A stretch of 64,000 nucleotides of DNA from Nocardia neocaledoniensis (GCF_003182135.1 NZ_QGTL01000004.1:1-64000); one strand, 5' to 3'. Counted from the first letter of the stretch, positions 1 through 8,965 are shown. The notes: generated by a model not told the origin, from the letters alone. Program-made: numbers and translations.

Positions 1-519
1 AAGACCGAGCGCACCCAGCTCGACGGCACCGGCAACGTCAAGGGCACCGGCGAGTTCAAGCAGTGGGACGTGCAGGCCATCTACCGCGCCGTCGGCTACC
101 TGTCGCAGAACATCACCCAGCTGCCGTTCGACGACCAGGCGGGCACCGTGCCGAACGAGGCCGGTCGCGTGCTCGCCGACGAGACCGCCGAAGGCTCGGC
201 CCGCTTCATGCCCGCCACCTACGTGACCGGCTGGATCAAGCGCGGCCCGGTCGGCCTCATCGGCCACACCAAGGGCGACGCCAACGAGACCATCGCCTGC
301 CTGCTCGACGACGCCAAGGACTTCACCCCGGCCGCCAAGCCGGAGCCGGAGGCCGTCACCGAGTTCCTCGAGGGCAAGGGCATCCCGTTCACCACGTGGG
401 CCGGCTGGTACCGCCTCGACGCGCACGAGCGTGCCCTGGGCGAGCCCGAGGGCCGCGAGCGCGTGAAGGTCGTGGAGCGCGAGGACATGCTGCGCGCCTC
501 CGAGCCGAACAAGGTCTGA
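1..519 (+). CDS. fprA: Ferredoxin/adrenodoxin-type NADP+ reductase, C-terminal part (5' end outside window)
   Basis: The frame is open from base 1 to a TGA at 517-519, so only about the last 172 residues are present. The segment GTGNVKGTGEF, the YRAVGY stretch and IKRGPVGLIGHTKGDAN match the C-terminal NADP/FAD-binding half of FprA, the mycobacterial homologue of mitochondrial adrenodoxin reductase. That family moves electrons from NADPH through FAD to ferredoxins that feed cytochromes P450 and other oxygenases in the cytoplasm. The protein ends 51 bases before the next gene on the same strand. Nothing looks broken; the N-terminal FAD motif lies outside the window, so integrity there cannot be judged. 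Confidence 0.85.
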   Translation, partial: KTERTQLDGTGNVKGTGEFKQWDVQAIYRAVGYLSQNITQLPFDDQAGTVPNEAGRVLADETAEGSARFMPATYVTGWIKRGPVGLIGHTKGDANETIACLLDDAKDFTPAAKPEPEAVTEFLEGKGIPFTTWAGWYRLDAHERALGEPEGRERVKVVEREDMLRASEPNKV

Positions 520-569
520 CGCACTCCCTGACTCGCCGGTTCGGGGTCGGGTGAGGCATCCTGATACAC

Positions 570-1436
570 GTGTTCGATGCGCACGTCCACATCATCGATC
601 CGCGGTACCCGCTGATCGAGAACGAAGGCTACCTGCCTGACCCCTACACCATCGCAGACTATCGAAAGCGCATGGCGCACTTCGATGTTCGCGGCGGTGC
701 GGTGGTCAGCGCATCGTTCCAGGGGACAGATCAGAGTTATCTGAAGGCGGCGCTGGCCGCGCTCGGCGAGGGCTGGGTCGGGGTCACCCGGCTCGACCTG
801 GACGCCAGTGACGAGGAGATCCTCGAACTGGACCGGGCCGGCGTGCGCGCGCTGCGGTTCAACCTCAAGCGCGCGGCCGCCGACATCACCCAGATGACCG
901 TGCAGGCGCTGCGCGCGCACGAGCTGGCCGGCTGGCACGTGGAGCTCTACATCGACGGCCAGATGCTGGCCTCGCTGCAGCCGGTGATCTCGAAACTGCC
1001 CGCGCTCTCGATCGATCACCTCGGCATGTCCGAGGAGGGCCTGCCGTATCTGCTCGACCTGGTCGATCGCGGCGCCAGGGTGAAGGCGACCGGGTTCGGC
1101 CGGGTCGACATGGACGTGGCCGAGACGTTGCGCCGCGTCCACGCCGTCAATCCCGGCGCGCTCATGTTCGGTACCGACCTGCCCGGCACCCGCGCGGGCA
1201 GGCCGTTCGAGGACGCCGATGTCGACCTGATCTGCCAGGTCGTCGGCGCCGACCTGCACGCGGTGCTCGAGGACAACGCCCGTGCGGCCTACCGCCTGCC
1301 CGCGGTGGCGCGCTCGGCCGCCGATCCGCTGCCGACGATGCCGATCCCCCGCACCGACAACCCAACCGTGCCGATTCCGCGCGGCGACCTGCCCGGCGCG
1401 GGCGACCCGACCCGCCCGCTGCCGATCATCGAGTGA
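570..1436 (+). CDS. Amidohydrolase-family (PF04909-like) metal-dependent hydrolase
   Basis: 288 residues from a GTG start. The N-terminus reads FDAHVHIIDP, the HxH metal motif of amidohydrolase-2/TIM-barrel hydrolases (His5 and His7). Later come an IDHLG segment and FGTDLPG, which supply the further metal-binding His and Asp expected in this family. Relatives include 2-pyrone-4,6-dicarboxylate lactonases and other C-C/C-N hydrolases; the substrate cannot be told from sequence. The last 40 residues form an unusual Pro/Thr/Asp-rich tail of three similar PLPTMPIP/TVPIP/TRPLPI units absent from typical members. The stop abuts the stop of the convergent DUF456 gene with no spacer, so no terminator separates them. 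Confidence 0.75.
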   Translation: MFDAHVHIIDPRYPLIENEGYLPDPYTIADYRKRMAHFDVRGGAVVSASFQGTDQSYLKAALAALGEGWVGVTRLDLDASDEEILELDRAGVRALRFNLKRAAADITQMTVQALRAHELAGWHVELYIDGQMLASLQPVISKLPALSIDHLGMSEEGLPYLLDLVDRGARVKATGFGRVDMDVAETLRRVHAVNPGALMFGTDLPGTRAGRPFEDADVDLICQVVGADLHAVLEDNARAAYRLPAVARSAADPLPTMPIPRTDNPTVPIPRGDLPGAGDPTRPLPIIE

Positions 1437-1919
1437 TCAGGCCAAAATGGCGCCGGTGAGCCAGACGCCGGACGCGAGCAGCGCGCCGAACAGCTCGACC
1501 AGCATCGACAGCCCGACACCTTTGAGCGCGTGCACCGTCGCGGGCCAGGCCAGCTCGTTGGTCTTCAAGCGGTACAGCTCGGCCAGGTACACGCCGAGCA
1601 CGAAGCCGATGAACAGGCCGACGACCGGGATCACGAAGAAGCCGACGACGCCGAGGATCGCGCCGACGAGCAGGGCCCGGTTCGACACCCCCGCCTCGCG
1701 CATCCGCCGCCCTGGCCAGGTGTATTTCACGATGCCGGAGATGACCAATGCGATGGTGGCGATCGCGAACACCGTCCACGCGGCCGCGCCGCCGGTCATG
1801 AAGGCCCACACCGCGATCGCGGCGAAGATCAGGATGATGCCGGGCAGGATCGGCACGATCACGCCGACGAGACCGACCAGAATGACGAGGCCGACGATGA
1901 CCTCACCCCACACGCTCAC
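1437..1919 (-). CDS. DUF456 family integral membrane protein
   Basis: 160 residues, GTG start preceded by a GGGAGGA ribosome site about 8 bases upstream. The protein is almost wholly hydrophobic: a paired helix at residues 5-45 with the PILPGIILIF kink, a second cluster around 47-70, and a Gly-rich pair around 85-115 (VGAILGVVGFFVIPVVGLF), as expected for DUF456. These proteins have no established function. It is monocistronic, running towards the amidohydrolase and away from the racemase gene; about 126 bases separate it from the latter, enough for divergent promoters. Confidence 0.75.
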   Translation of the reverse strand: MSVWGEVIVGLVILVGLVGVIVPILPGIILIFAAIAVWAFMTGGAAAWTVFAIATIALVISGIVKYTWPGRRMREAGVSNRALLVGAILGVVGFFVIPVVGLFIGFVLGVYLAELYRLKTNELAWPATVHALKGVGLSMLVELFGALLASGVWLTGAILA

Positions 1920-2045
1920 TACTTGGTCCTCCCATTACGGCGCCGGGTCGCGCCACCGGAATTCTCACCCATGCCCTACCGGGGCCGCCATCCCGACGCT
2001 ATTGTCGGGGTGTCAATACCGTTCGACGAGGAACAGAGGTCAGGT

Positions 2046-3137
2046 GTGAGTGACACCGCCAAGACGGGGCCCCTCGCGGGCGTGAAGGTCATCGAGCTGG
2101 CAGGCATCGGGCCGGGCCCGCACGCCGCGCTGCTGCTCGCCGATCTCGGCGCCGACGTGGTCCGTGTGCAGCGAGCGGGCATGATGCCCGGGTTCATGGA
2201 GCGCCCGCAGTGGCGTGGCCGGACCATCGTCGAGGCCAACCTGAAGGACCCCGCCGACGTCGCCAAGATCCTCGATCTGGTCGAGAAGGCCGACGTGCTG
2301 CTCGAGGGTTTCCGCCCCGGCGTCACCGAGCGCATGGGCCTCGGCCCCGACGAGGCGCTGGCCCGCAATCCGCGCCTGGTCTACGGCCGGATGACCGGCT
2401 GGGGCCAGCACGGTCCGCTCGCCGATCGCGCCGGCCACGACATCAACTACATCTCGCTGACCGGTGTGCTCAACGCCATCGGCCGCAAGGGTGAGCGCCC
2501 GGTGCCGCCGCTGAACATGGTGGGCGACTTCGGCGGTGGCTCGATGTTCCTGGTGTTCGGCGTGCTCGCCGCGCTGGTCGAGCGGCAGACCTCCGGCAAG
2601 GGCCAGGTCATCGACGCCGCGATGGTCGACGGTGCGCTCGCCCTCTCGCACATGATCTGGGGTATGCGCGGGGTGGGCCTGTGGTCCGACGAGCGCGGCA
2701 CCAACCTGCTCGACACCGGCATGGCCTTCTACGACACCTACGAGACCTCCGACGGCAAGTACATGGCCGTCGGCGCCATCGAGCCGCAGTTCTACGCCCA
2801 GCTGCTGGCCGGCCTGGAGATCGACCCGGAGGGTCTGCCGATGCAGATCGACCCGAACGGGCAGGAGCAGCTGCGCAAGCTGTTCGCGGACAAGTTCAAG
2901 ACCAAGACCCGCGACGAGTGGGCCGCGATCTTCGAGGGCACCGACGCCTGCACCACCCCGGTGCTCACGTTCACCGAGGCCGAGCAGAACCCGCACATCG
3001 TGGCCCGCACCGGCCTGATCGATATCGAGGGCGTCGTCCAGCACGCGCCGGCACCGCGCTTCTCGCGCACCCCGGCGGGCACCCCGACGCCGCCGCCGTC
3101 GGAGACGACACCGATCGAATCGGTCTGGGCTGACTGA
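2046..3137 (+). CDS. mcr: Alpha-methylacyl-CoA racemase (family III CoA-transferase fold)
   Basis: 363 residues, the usual length of mycobacterial MCR. The GTG at 2046 is chosen because GAGGTCAGGT lies just upstream and homologous sequence begins at GPLAGVKVIELAG; the open frame reaches further upstream without similarity. AGHDINYISL contains the catalytic His (His131 here) and MVGDFGGGSM the catalytic Asp (Asp161), the pair that removes and returns the alpha proton of 2-methylacyl-CoA thioesters. The enzyme interconverts R and S methyl-branched acyl-CoAs so that branched fatty acids or sterol side chains can enter beta-oxidation. No close operon partner; the next gene starts about 80 bases downstream. 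Confidence 0.88.
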   Translation: MSDTAKTGPLAGVKVIELAGIGPGPHAALLLADLGADVVRVQRAGMMPGFMERPQWRGRTIVEANLKDPADVAKILDLVEKADVLLEGFRPGVTERMGLGPDEALARNPRLVYGRMTGWGQHGPLADRAGHDINYISLTGVLNAIGRKGERPVPPLNMVGDFGGGSMFLVFGVLAALVERQTSGKGQVIDAAMVDGALALSHMIWGMRGVGLWSDERGTNLLDTGMAFYDTYETSDGKYMAVGAIEPQFYAQLLAGLEIDPEGLPMQIDPNGQEQLRKLFADKFKTKTRDEWAAIFEGTDACTTPVLTFTEAEQNPHIVARTGLIDIEGVVQHAPAPRFSRTPAGTPTPPPSETTPIESVWAD

Positions 3138-3215
3138 TTTCCCGGCCTGTCGTCGGTAGTCTCACCAGCTATCGACGACAGGGCACGGATCCGCACCGGC
3201 CATCGGCCGCCGAAG

Positions 3216-3557
3216 GTGCTCGCCGCGATCATCGCGGCCACCACCTTCGGCGCCGCGCTGCTCCTGTTCGCCGTCGCCGAGGCGATGCTCGCATCCCCCT
3301 GCCACGCAAGCGGCCCGGTGCCCGCGGCGGTCGGCGCGCTCAGCGGGCTCGCGGCCGGGTTGCTGCTGGCCTGCACCCTCGCGCTGCTGACCCTGCTGGT
3401 GCTGCTGCGCAGGCATCCGTCGCCGCGCGGTGCCGTCACGGTGCCGCTGATCACGGTGGCCGTCCTGGTCTCGACGCTGTTCATGCTCGGCGCCGGGTAC
3501 GAGAGCGTGCGGCCGGCCACGGACGCGGCCGGGTGCGCGCGGGTCAGTAGCAGGTGA
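3216..3557 (+). CDS. Small three-helix membrane protein, unknown function
   Basis: 113 residues from GTG. Three hydrophobic segments are visible: about 2-25, 36-67 (ending at the LLRRHP charged boundary) and 72-92, followed by a short polar tail. No family is recognised. Its last 14 bases overlap the end of the convergent MocR-type gene. The start is uncertain: no strong ribosome site is seen and upstream codons remain open for a short distance. Codon use is normal for the genome. It could be a small transporter partner or an uncharacterised membrane protein. Confidence 0.5.
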   Translation: MLAAIIAATTFGAALLLFAVAEAMLASPCHASGPVPAAVGALSGLAAGLLLACTLALLTLLVLLRRHPSPRGAVTVPLITVAVLVSTLFMLGAGYESVRPATDAAGCARVSSR

Positions 3558-5046
3558 GCGGTTGCAGCGGATCGGCGGCGCGGGGCGTCAGCGCCTCGTA
3601 GGCCGCCGCGATGGATTTCACGGCCAGGCGCAGGTCCGGCTCGGGGTGGGTGAACGGCAGTCGCAGGAACCGCTCGAAGGCGCCCTGGACGCCGAAACGT
3701 GGTCCGGCCGCGAGCAATACGCCGTGATTGGGCGCGGTGGCGGCCAGCGCGGTGGAGACCGGGCTCGGGAGCTGCGCCCAGACCGACATGCCGCCCGCGC
3801 CGGGCGCTATGTGCCAGCCGGGGAGGTCCTCGGCGACGGCGGCGAGCAGGGTGGCGCGCTGGGCCCGCAGTTGCTCGCGGCGCCGATCCAGGATCGGCTC
3901 GGCGTTCTCCAGCAGGTGGATCGTGGCCAGCTGGTCCATCACGGGCGTGCCGAGGTCGACGGTGGAGCGGATGCCGAGCAGCTTGGTGATCAGCGCCTGA
4001 TTGGTGCGGATCCAGCCGACCCGCAGGCCACCCCAGAACGATTTCGAGGCCGAACCGATCGTGATGATCTCCGAGCCCTTGGCGAACGCGGCGACCGGCG
4101 ACGGCATCGGCGCGTCGGACAGGTTCAGATCGCTCATCGACTCGTCGACGACGATGGTCATCCTGGTGTCGCGGGCGATGGCGGCCAGTTCGGCGCGGCC
4201 CTCCTCGTCGAGCAGCAGGCCGGTGGGGTTGTTGAAGTCGGGGACGAGGTAGGCCAGCGTCGCCGCGGTCTGCCTGGCCGTGCTGCGCAGTCCGTCGAGA
4301 TCCCAACCGGCGTGCGGGAATTCGGGCCGCAGCGGCACCGGGATCGGGCGGGCGCCGACATCGCGGATGGCCTCGATGGCGTTCGGGTAGCTGGGGTGCT
4401 CGATCAGCACCCGCGCCGCGGGCGAGGTGAGGACATTGAGCAGCAGCCTGAGGCCGTGCTGCGCGCCGAGCGTGACCAGGATCTGGTCGGGTTCGGTGGG
4501 CAGGCCGCGCGCGGTGTAGCGGCGGGCCAGGGCCTCGCGCAGGGCGAGGACGCCGACCGGGTCCATGCCGTGGGTGCCGAGGTAGGCCGGAATGCCTTGC
4601 AGCGCCATGGAATACGCGTCGTGCAGTTCCGGCGGAGCCGACATCGCCGCGTAGGTCATATCGATGGTCGGCAGTTCCGGCTGCGCCATCAGCGCCATGA
4701 TCCCGCGCGTCGGCTTGGCGCCGTCGTGCGCCACGGCCGGCGGCAGTGCGACCGTGCTGCGGGAGCCCTGCCTGCTGATCAGGTAGCCGTGCTCGCGCAG
4801 CAGCGAATACGTGGAGGTGATGGTGGTGCGGCTGACGCCCAGCGTGGCGGCCAGGTCGCGTTCGCTGGGCAGGGCGACGCCGAGCGGGGCGCGGCCGTCG
4901 TGGATCAGCAGCCGGATGGCCTCGGCCAGCGCCAGATAGGCGGGCCGATGGGGACGGCGCTCGGGGGAATCGCCGTCGGGTTCGGGGTCACGCCACCGGC
5001 CGAGGTCGCGGGCCAGGCCCGACGCGCCGATCACTCTTGTCGCCAT
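3544..5046 (-). CDS. MocR-type regulator: GntR winged helix fused to PLP aminotransferase domain
   Basis: 500 residues. Residues 35-100 form a GntR winged helix (ALPSERDLAATLGVSRTTI is the recognition region). Residues about 125-490 are a fold-type I aminotransferase domain: PDFNNPTG and SASKSFWGG, where Lys335 should bind PLP as a Schiff base. Family members sense PLP or an amino acid adduct and control neighbouring genes, often one transcribed divergently. Here the divergent neighbour is the 94-residue membrane-anchored protein starting 62 bases away, making it the first candidate target. PdxR and GabR are known relatives, but no pdxST or gabTD lies nearby. Confidence 0.85.
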   Translation of the reverse strand: MATRVIGASGLARDLGRWRDPEPDGDSPERRPHRPAYLALAEAIRLLIHDGRAPLGVALPSERDLAATLGVSRTTITSTYSLLREHGYLISRQGSRSTVALPPAVAHDGAKPTRGIMALMAQPELPTIDMTYAAMSAPPELHDAYSMALQGIPAYLGTHGMDPVGVLALREALARRYTARGLPTEPDQILVTLGAQHGLRLLLNVLTSPAARVLIEHPSYPNAIEAIRDVGARPIPVPLRPEFPHAGWDLDGLRSTARQTAATLAYLVPDFNNPTGLLLDEEGRAELAAIARDTRMTIVVDESMSDLNLSDAPMPSPVAAFAKGSEIITIGSASKSFWGGLRVGWIRTNQALITKLLGIRSTVDLGTPVMDQLATIHLLENAEPILDRRREQLRAQRATLLAAVAEDLPGWHIAPGAGGMSVWAQLPSPVSTALAATAPNHGVLLAAGPRFGVQGAFERFLRLPFTHPEPDLRLAVKSIAAAYEALTPRAADPLQPLTCY

Positions 5047-5107
5047 GAAGTCCAGTATTCCGTAAGTGGATATTTATCGGCAAGGCCAGTCGGAGGATTC
5101 TTGCGCT

Positions 5108-5392
5108 ATGACCACTTTCCTCGCTCTCGCCGTCGCCGTTGCTTTCGGGTTCGCGGTCTACCACTTCTCCCCGAAGCGCGGGGAACTGCCGTTCTGGCCG
5201 TTCCAGTACCTGCCCCACGACCGCGCCTTCGGAACCTATGATGACCAGCGCCTTTATCGAGATCTGGATGCCGTGCGGGTGCACGAGGACGCGGCCGAGG
5301 CCGCACCGCGCGCAACCACCACGGACGCTCCAGTCCAGTTGCCGGAAACTGGCCCTTTCAAGGCCGGTCAGCGTGGACCCCTCGCTGCGTGA
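5108..5392 (+). CDS. Small protein with one N-terminal membrane segment, unknown
   Basis: 94 residues. ATG 5108 is preferred over an in-frame GTG at 5066 because GGAGGA at 5092-5097 sits 10 bases upstream. Residues 2-19 are a hydrophobic helix, followed by HFSPKRGELPFWPF and an acidic, Ala-rich tail that is probably cytoplasmic or disordered. No family recognised. It is transcribed divergently from the MocR-type regulator and is followed after 32 bases by the alkyltransferase gene, so it may be the target of the former and the first gene of a unit with the latter. Confidence 0.55.
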   Translation: MTTFLALAVAVAFGFAVYHFSPKRGELPFWPFQYLPHDRAFGTYDDQRLYRDLDAVRVHEDAAEAAPRATTTDAPVQLPETGPFKAGQRGPLAA

Positions 5393-5424
5393 ATCTGTCA
5401 CCGGGTCGGCGCACACTGTGCAGC

Positions 5425-5988
5425 ATGAGTTCCGGAACCAGGACCGAACCGGTTGCCGCGGCGCTGTTCGACACGGCGATCGGCCTGTGCGCGATCGCCT
5501 GGCACGGCGACACCGTCGTGCGGTTCCAGTTGCCCGAGGCCAGTGAGGAACAGACCCTCGCGCGCATCACCAGACCACTCGGCGGCATGCCGGTGGACGA
5601 AGGCGAACCCGGTCCGACGATCACCACCGCGATCGCCGGCATCCGGGCGCACCTGGCCGGGGCGCTCGACCCGCTGCGCTGGATCGCGATCGACCTGCGC
5701 GATACGCCCGAATTCCACCGCGCCGTCTACGCGGTGACCCGCGACATCGACCCCGGCCGCACGCTCAGCTACGGCGACATCGCCACCCGCCTCGGCGCGC
5801 CCGGCTCGGCCCAGGCCGTCGGGCAGGCGCTGGGGCGTAATCCCATCCCGCTGATCGTGCCCTGCCATCGGGTCCTGGCCGCCGATCACGCGCTGCACGG
5901 GTTCTCGGCGCCGGGCGGGATCGGGACCAAGGCACGCCTGCTGGAGATCGAGCGCACGCCGGGGTTCGGCGAGCCGATGCTGTTCTGA
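5425..5988 (+). CDS. ogt: Methylated-DNA--protein-cysteine S-methyltransferase
   Basis: 187 residues from ATG 5425; a GTG at 5389 is also in frame but adds residues without similarity. The PCHRV active site contains the alkyl-acceptor Cys147, and the preceding GRTLSYGDIA and AVGQALGRNPIPL regions form the DNA-binding helix-turn-helix and Asn hinge of Ogt/MGMT proteins. The enzyme transfers O6-alkyl groups from guanine irreversibly to its own cysteine. There is no adjacent Ada or AlkA gene, so control is probably constitutive. The N-terminal domain (1-90) is the diverged ribonuclease-like domain usual for Ogt. Confidence 0.88.
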   Translation: MSSGTRTEPVAAALFDTAIGLCAIAWHGDTVVRFQLPEASEEQTLARITRPLGGMPVDEGEPGPTITTAIAGIRAHLAGALDPLRWIAIDLRDTPEFHRAVYAVTRDIDPGRTLSYGDIATRLGAPGSAQAVGQALGRNPIPLIVPCHRVLAADHALHGFSAPGGIGTKARLLEIERTPGFGEPMLF

Positions 5989-6045
5989 TCTGCGGGGACT
6001 CGTCGCGTACCGTCGAGGGCTGACCCGGCATCGAGAGGAACCACC

Positions 6046-6864
6046 ATGCAGACAGTGACGTCGGCCGACGGCACCACCATCGCCTACGATCGGGTCGGCG
6101 ATGGCACCGCGGGGACGGTCATCCTGATCGGTGGCGCCTTCAGCCATCGCGAGTTCCCGACCATGGTCGAGCTCGCGCAGACCCTGGCTTCCGACTTCGA
6201 CCTGACGGTCCTCAACTACGACCGGCGCGGCCGCGGCGACAGCGCGGATTCGCCCGGCGTCTACAACGTGGCCAACGAGATCGCCGACATCGCGGCGCTG
6301 GTCGAGGTGGCCGGTGGCGAGGCGGCGTTGTTCGGCTGGTCCTCGGGCGCCGTGCTGGCGCTGCTCGCCGCGGCGAACGTGCCGGGCGTCACCGAGGTGG
6401 TCGCCTTCGAGCCGCCGTTCGTCGTCGACCCGAAACATCATGTGCCGCCGCAGGATCTGGAAACCAAGCTGCATCCGATGATCGCCGCGGGCAAGCGGAA
6501 CAAGACGGTGCGGTACTACATGAGCAAGGCCATGGGCATGCCGTGGCTGATGGTCACCACCATGCGGGTCACGCCGTTCTGGAAATCCCTTGCCGCGACG
6601 TCGAATTCGACCGCGCACGACTGGGCGGTGATGAAGCCCTACATGCGCGGCCGCAAACTGGACCCCGCCGACTGGAGCGGGGTCACCGTGCCCGTTCTCG
6701 TCCTCGCGGGCGATCGCACGGCCCTGCTGCTGGCCACGGCCGCCAAGGCCGCCGCCGAGGCTCTGCCCAACGCCGAGTTCGTCGAACTGCCGGGCATGAG
6801 CCACAACCCGAAGATCTCTGTCCTCGCGCCCGCGGCAGGTAGATTCCTCACGCGCGCAAAGTGA
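6046..6864 (+). CDS. Alpha/beta-fold hydrolase
   Basis: 272 residues, ATG with GAGAGGAACC upstream. The core contains VILIGGAFSHRE (oxyanion-hole strand), NYDRRGRGDSADSP, and the nucleophile elbow LFGWSSGAVLAL (G-x-S-x-G). VPVLVLAGDRTALL and a late GMSHNPK give the expected Asp and His of the triad. No signal peptide. Substrate is unknown; similar proteins are often annotated as non-haem peroxidase- or esterase-like. The gene ends at a 474-base stretch holding the repeat tract described below. Confidence 0.8.
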   Translation: MQTVTSADGTTIAYDRVGDGTAGTVILIGGAFSHREFPTMVELAQTLASDFDLTVLNYDRRGRGDSADSPGVYNVANEIADIAALVEVAGGEAALFGWSSGAVLALLAAANVPGVTEVVAFEPPFVVDPKHHVPPQDLETKLHPMIAAGKRNKTVRYYMSKAMGMPWLMVTTMRVTPFWKSLAATSNSTAHDWAVMKPYMRGRKLDPADWSGVTVPVLVLAGDRTALLLATAAKAAAEALPNAEFVELPGMSHNPKISVLAPAAGRFLTRAK

Positions 6865-6989
6865 TCAGCGGGTGGTGACCTCTTCGCGCGACTGACTCGG
6901 CACGAAGACGCCACTTCGGTGGCCATGAATCCGGGCGCCGACTGTCGCGCCACCGACACCTGCGCCGAGCCGCCCCGGTGGCGCCCGCC

Positions 6990-7338
6990 GGCCTCCTCGC
7001 TGTCGCAAGCCGGCCCCGTGCTGTCGCGGGCGGCGCTCAGGCTGTCGCAGGCCGCGCCCGAGGGCTGCGGCAGGCCAGCCCCGTGCTGGGGGGCGGCTCA
7101 GGCTGTTGCGGGGCGGCGCTCGCGGGTTGTCGCAGGCCGCGCTCGGGATGCCGCGGGCCAGCCCCGTGCTGCCGCGCGCGGCTCAGGCTGTTGCGGGGCG
7201 GCGCTCGCGGGCTGTCGCAGGCCGCGCTCGGGTTGTCACAGGCCGCAGTCGGGATGCCACAAGCCGCGCTCGGGATGCCGTATGCCGCGCTCTGGTTGTC
7301 ACAGGCCGGCCTTCGGGCTGCCGCACGCCGCCCTCGGG
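6990..7338. repeat. Degenerate 21-bp tandem repeats nested in an 85-bp duplication
   Basis: The 474 bases between the end of the alpha/beta hydrolase (6864) and the end of the lipoprotein gene (7339) hold a GC-rich repeat field rather than a credible gene. From about 7210 to 7338 six consecutive 21-base units share the pattern GGGNTGNCNCANGCCGCNCTC. Further left, a 53-base segment at 7095-7147 recurs with one difference at 7180-7232, an 85-base period. Units are seven codons long, so long open frames arise on both strands, but they give only Cys/Arg/Pro or Ala/Cys/Pro monotony and no ribosome site. The field lies between two convergent gene ends. Confidence 0.7.
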
Positions 7339-7632
7339 TCACGGAGGCGGCGGGTGGTCTCGGTAGAACTGGCACGGATCGCCGGTGAGGTAGCCGTCCA
7401 TGCAGGCGAAGTAGGTCTGTACGCAGGCGTTGCTGGTGCAGCCCGCCGTGTAGAGCATCCCGCGGATCCGCTCGTTGCGCTGCTGCGAGGGCACCAGGGT
7501 CTGCGCGGGCGGCGCCACCGTCCGCACGGGCGACGCACTCGGCGGCGGCGCGGGCTCCTGCGACGACCCACACCCCGGCAAGACCGCGACAGCGACCAAC
7601 GCCGCGAGAGCGAACCCCACACGCACCGACAT
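7339..7632 (-). CDS. Small cysteine-rich lipoprotein
   Basis: 97 residues from ATG with GGAGG about 6 bases upstream. The N-terminus has an Arg, a hydrophobic run (FALAALVAVAVLPG) and the lipobox LPGC, so Cys21 should be lipidated and the protein anchored on the outer face of the membrane. A Pro/Ser/Thr-rich linker follows, then a compact domain with four spaced cysteines (AGCTSNACVQTYFACMDG...DPCQFY) that could form two disulphides. No named family recognised. It stands alone, between the repeat field and a 457-base gene-free stretch. Confidence 0.7.
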   Translation of the reverse strand: MSVRVGFALAALVAVAVLPGCGSSQEPAPPPSASPVRTVAPPAQTLVPSQQRNERIRGMLYTAGCTSNACVQTYFACMDGYLTGDPCQFYRDHPPPP

Positions 7633-8089
7633 CAGCCACCTCCATCCCGACCCGCCTCGACGCTACTACCGCCGACCCAACGCCACCCGACCACCCGGCG
7701 CACCCCGCCCTGGCCAACCACACCGTCGACCGTCCGCCGCACTCGTTCTCGCCACTGACAAGGCAGCCTCCGCCAGGCGACGGCGGTTGTCCGGCACCCG
7801 CGACCTCGCTCACAACAAAGCCGGTCCCGCAATCCTGCCGAGCACACCACAAGCGCACCCACAGCTTCCGAGACCGACCAGCTGCGCCGGCGAAGCCACC
7901 TCTGGATCGCCGCCTCGGGCGCACAGCCGTGGGCTGCCTGCCGCACCGGCCCGGCCAGCCCCAGAATGGCGCCTCAGCCGCACGCTCGCACGGCAGCGAC
8001 TTCCGTGGCGACGCCGGCTCCCAGCGTCAGCGATCGCTACATCGAGCCTGCGCGTGACCTTGGCCGCCGATTGCAGCCCGGCCGACGGA
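7633..8089. other. Gene-free stretch without recognisable features
   Basis: 457 bases between the lipoprotein start and the end of the next minus-strand gene. Open frames cross it on both strands, but none has a ribosome site, family similarity or normal amino-acid composition; the translations are Arg/Pro/Ala-rich. No tRNA, hairpin-plus-T-tract or direct repeat was seen. The promoter for the lipoprotein gene is presumably within the first 150 bases. Confidence 0.4.
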
Positions 8090-8965
8090 CTACAGGGTTG
8101 CGCCGTAGCCGCTGCCGAGCACACCGCCCGCGACGGCGCCCGCCGCGGCGGCCGGAATGCCGAGGGCGGCGGCTCCCGCGGCGGCGCCGACTCCGGCGCC
8201 GATGGCGGCGCCCGCGCCGGTGGTTGCCGCGGCGATGGGCCAGGCGGCGACGAAGCCGCCGACGATGGTGGCGACGGCGCCGGTGCCCGCGGTGGGAATC
8301 GCGGCCGCGCCTGCGAGGATCGCGGTTGCGCCCGCGGTGCCTGCGGCGCCGACGGCGAAGCCGACGCCAGCGCCGATTCCGGCGCCGATGAGTCCGCCGC
8401 CCACAGCGCCGACGGCGGCCGCCGGGACACCCGCGATCGCGGCCCCGGCCAGAGCGCCGCCGACCGTCGCGGCGGCGATCTTGTCGGAGCGGCTGGGGTT
8501 GATGCCGATGGAGCGGCCCTGGGTCGCGATGGCCGCTTCGGCATCGGCGGCGGTGGTGTTCACGCCCGCGAGGATGTCGTCGGGCACCTCGTCCGGGACC
8601 GGGCTGGTGAAGTCACCGACGCGCAGCGTGCGCGGCGGCGGGGCGATCGGGGCCACGGGTTCGACCGGTTCGGGGAGGTGCAGTTCCTCGATGACGACCG
8701 GCGGGGGCGGCGTGGTGTACTCGGGCACCGGGCGGGATTCCGGACGCTCCGGCGCGAGCTTCTGCAGGGTCTCGGGAGCGTCGAAATCGCCGAGGTCGGA
8801 GCGGCCCTCGTCGGCCGGTGCCGGGGTGTTGATACCCGGCTGCACAGGCTGGGTGACACCCGGCTGCGGTACCGCCACCGCGACTCCGGCGCACGCGACA
8901 GCCACCGCCATCGGCAGCACGCCCACCAGCGGACGTGCCACGCGCCGCACCGTCGAAATGTTCAC
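8090..8965 (-). CDS. Exported Gly/Ala-rich hydrophobic protein, unknown
   Basis: About 291 residues if the GTG at 8965 is used; this places a typical signal peptide first (STVRRVARPLVG followed by a hydrophobic core and a likely cut after VAVAVP). A frame opening at 9097 exists but would bury the signal. The mature part starts with a Pro-rich region (residues 30-125), then about 150 residues of glycine-zipper-like sequence (repeats such as AAVGAVGGGLIGAGIGAG), as seen in many secreted Nocardia proteins of unknown function. Such segments may insert in or line the cell envelope. Ribosome site is weak and the start is uncertain. Confidence 0.6.
   Translation of the reverse strand: MNISTVRRVARPLVGVLPMAVAVACAGVAVAVPQPGVTQPVQPGINTPAPADEGRSDLGDFDAPETLQKLAPERPESRPVPEYTTPPPPVVIEELHLPEPVEPVAPIAPPPRTLRVGDFTSPVPDEVPDDILAGVNTTAADAEAAIATQGRSIGINPSRSDKIAAATVGGALAGAAIAGVPAAAVGAVGGGLIGAGIGAGVGFAVGAAGTAGATAILAGAAAIPTAGTGAVATIVGGFVAAWPIAAATTGAGAAIGAGVGAAAGAAALGIPAAAAGAVAGGVLGSGYGATL

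Noticed and set aside
7000..7338. CRISPR-like look of the repeat tract
   Set aside because: Repeats are contiguous with no spacers of constant length; no cas genes.
6919..7758. Frames across the repeat field (both strands)
   Set aside because: 21-base units are multiples of three and keep frames open; translations are monotonous; no ribosome site.
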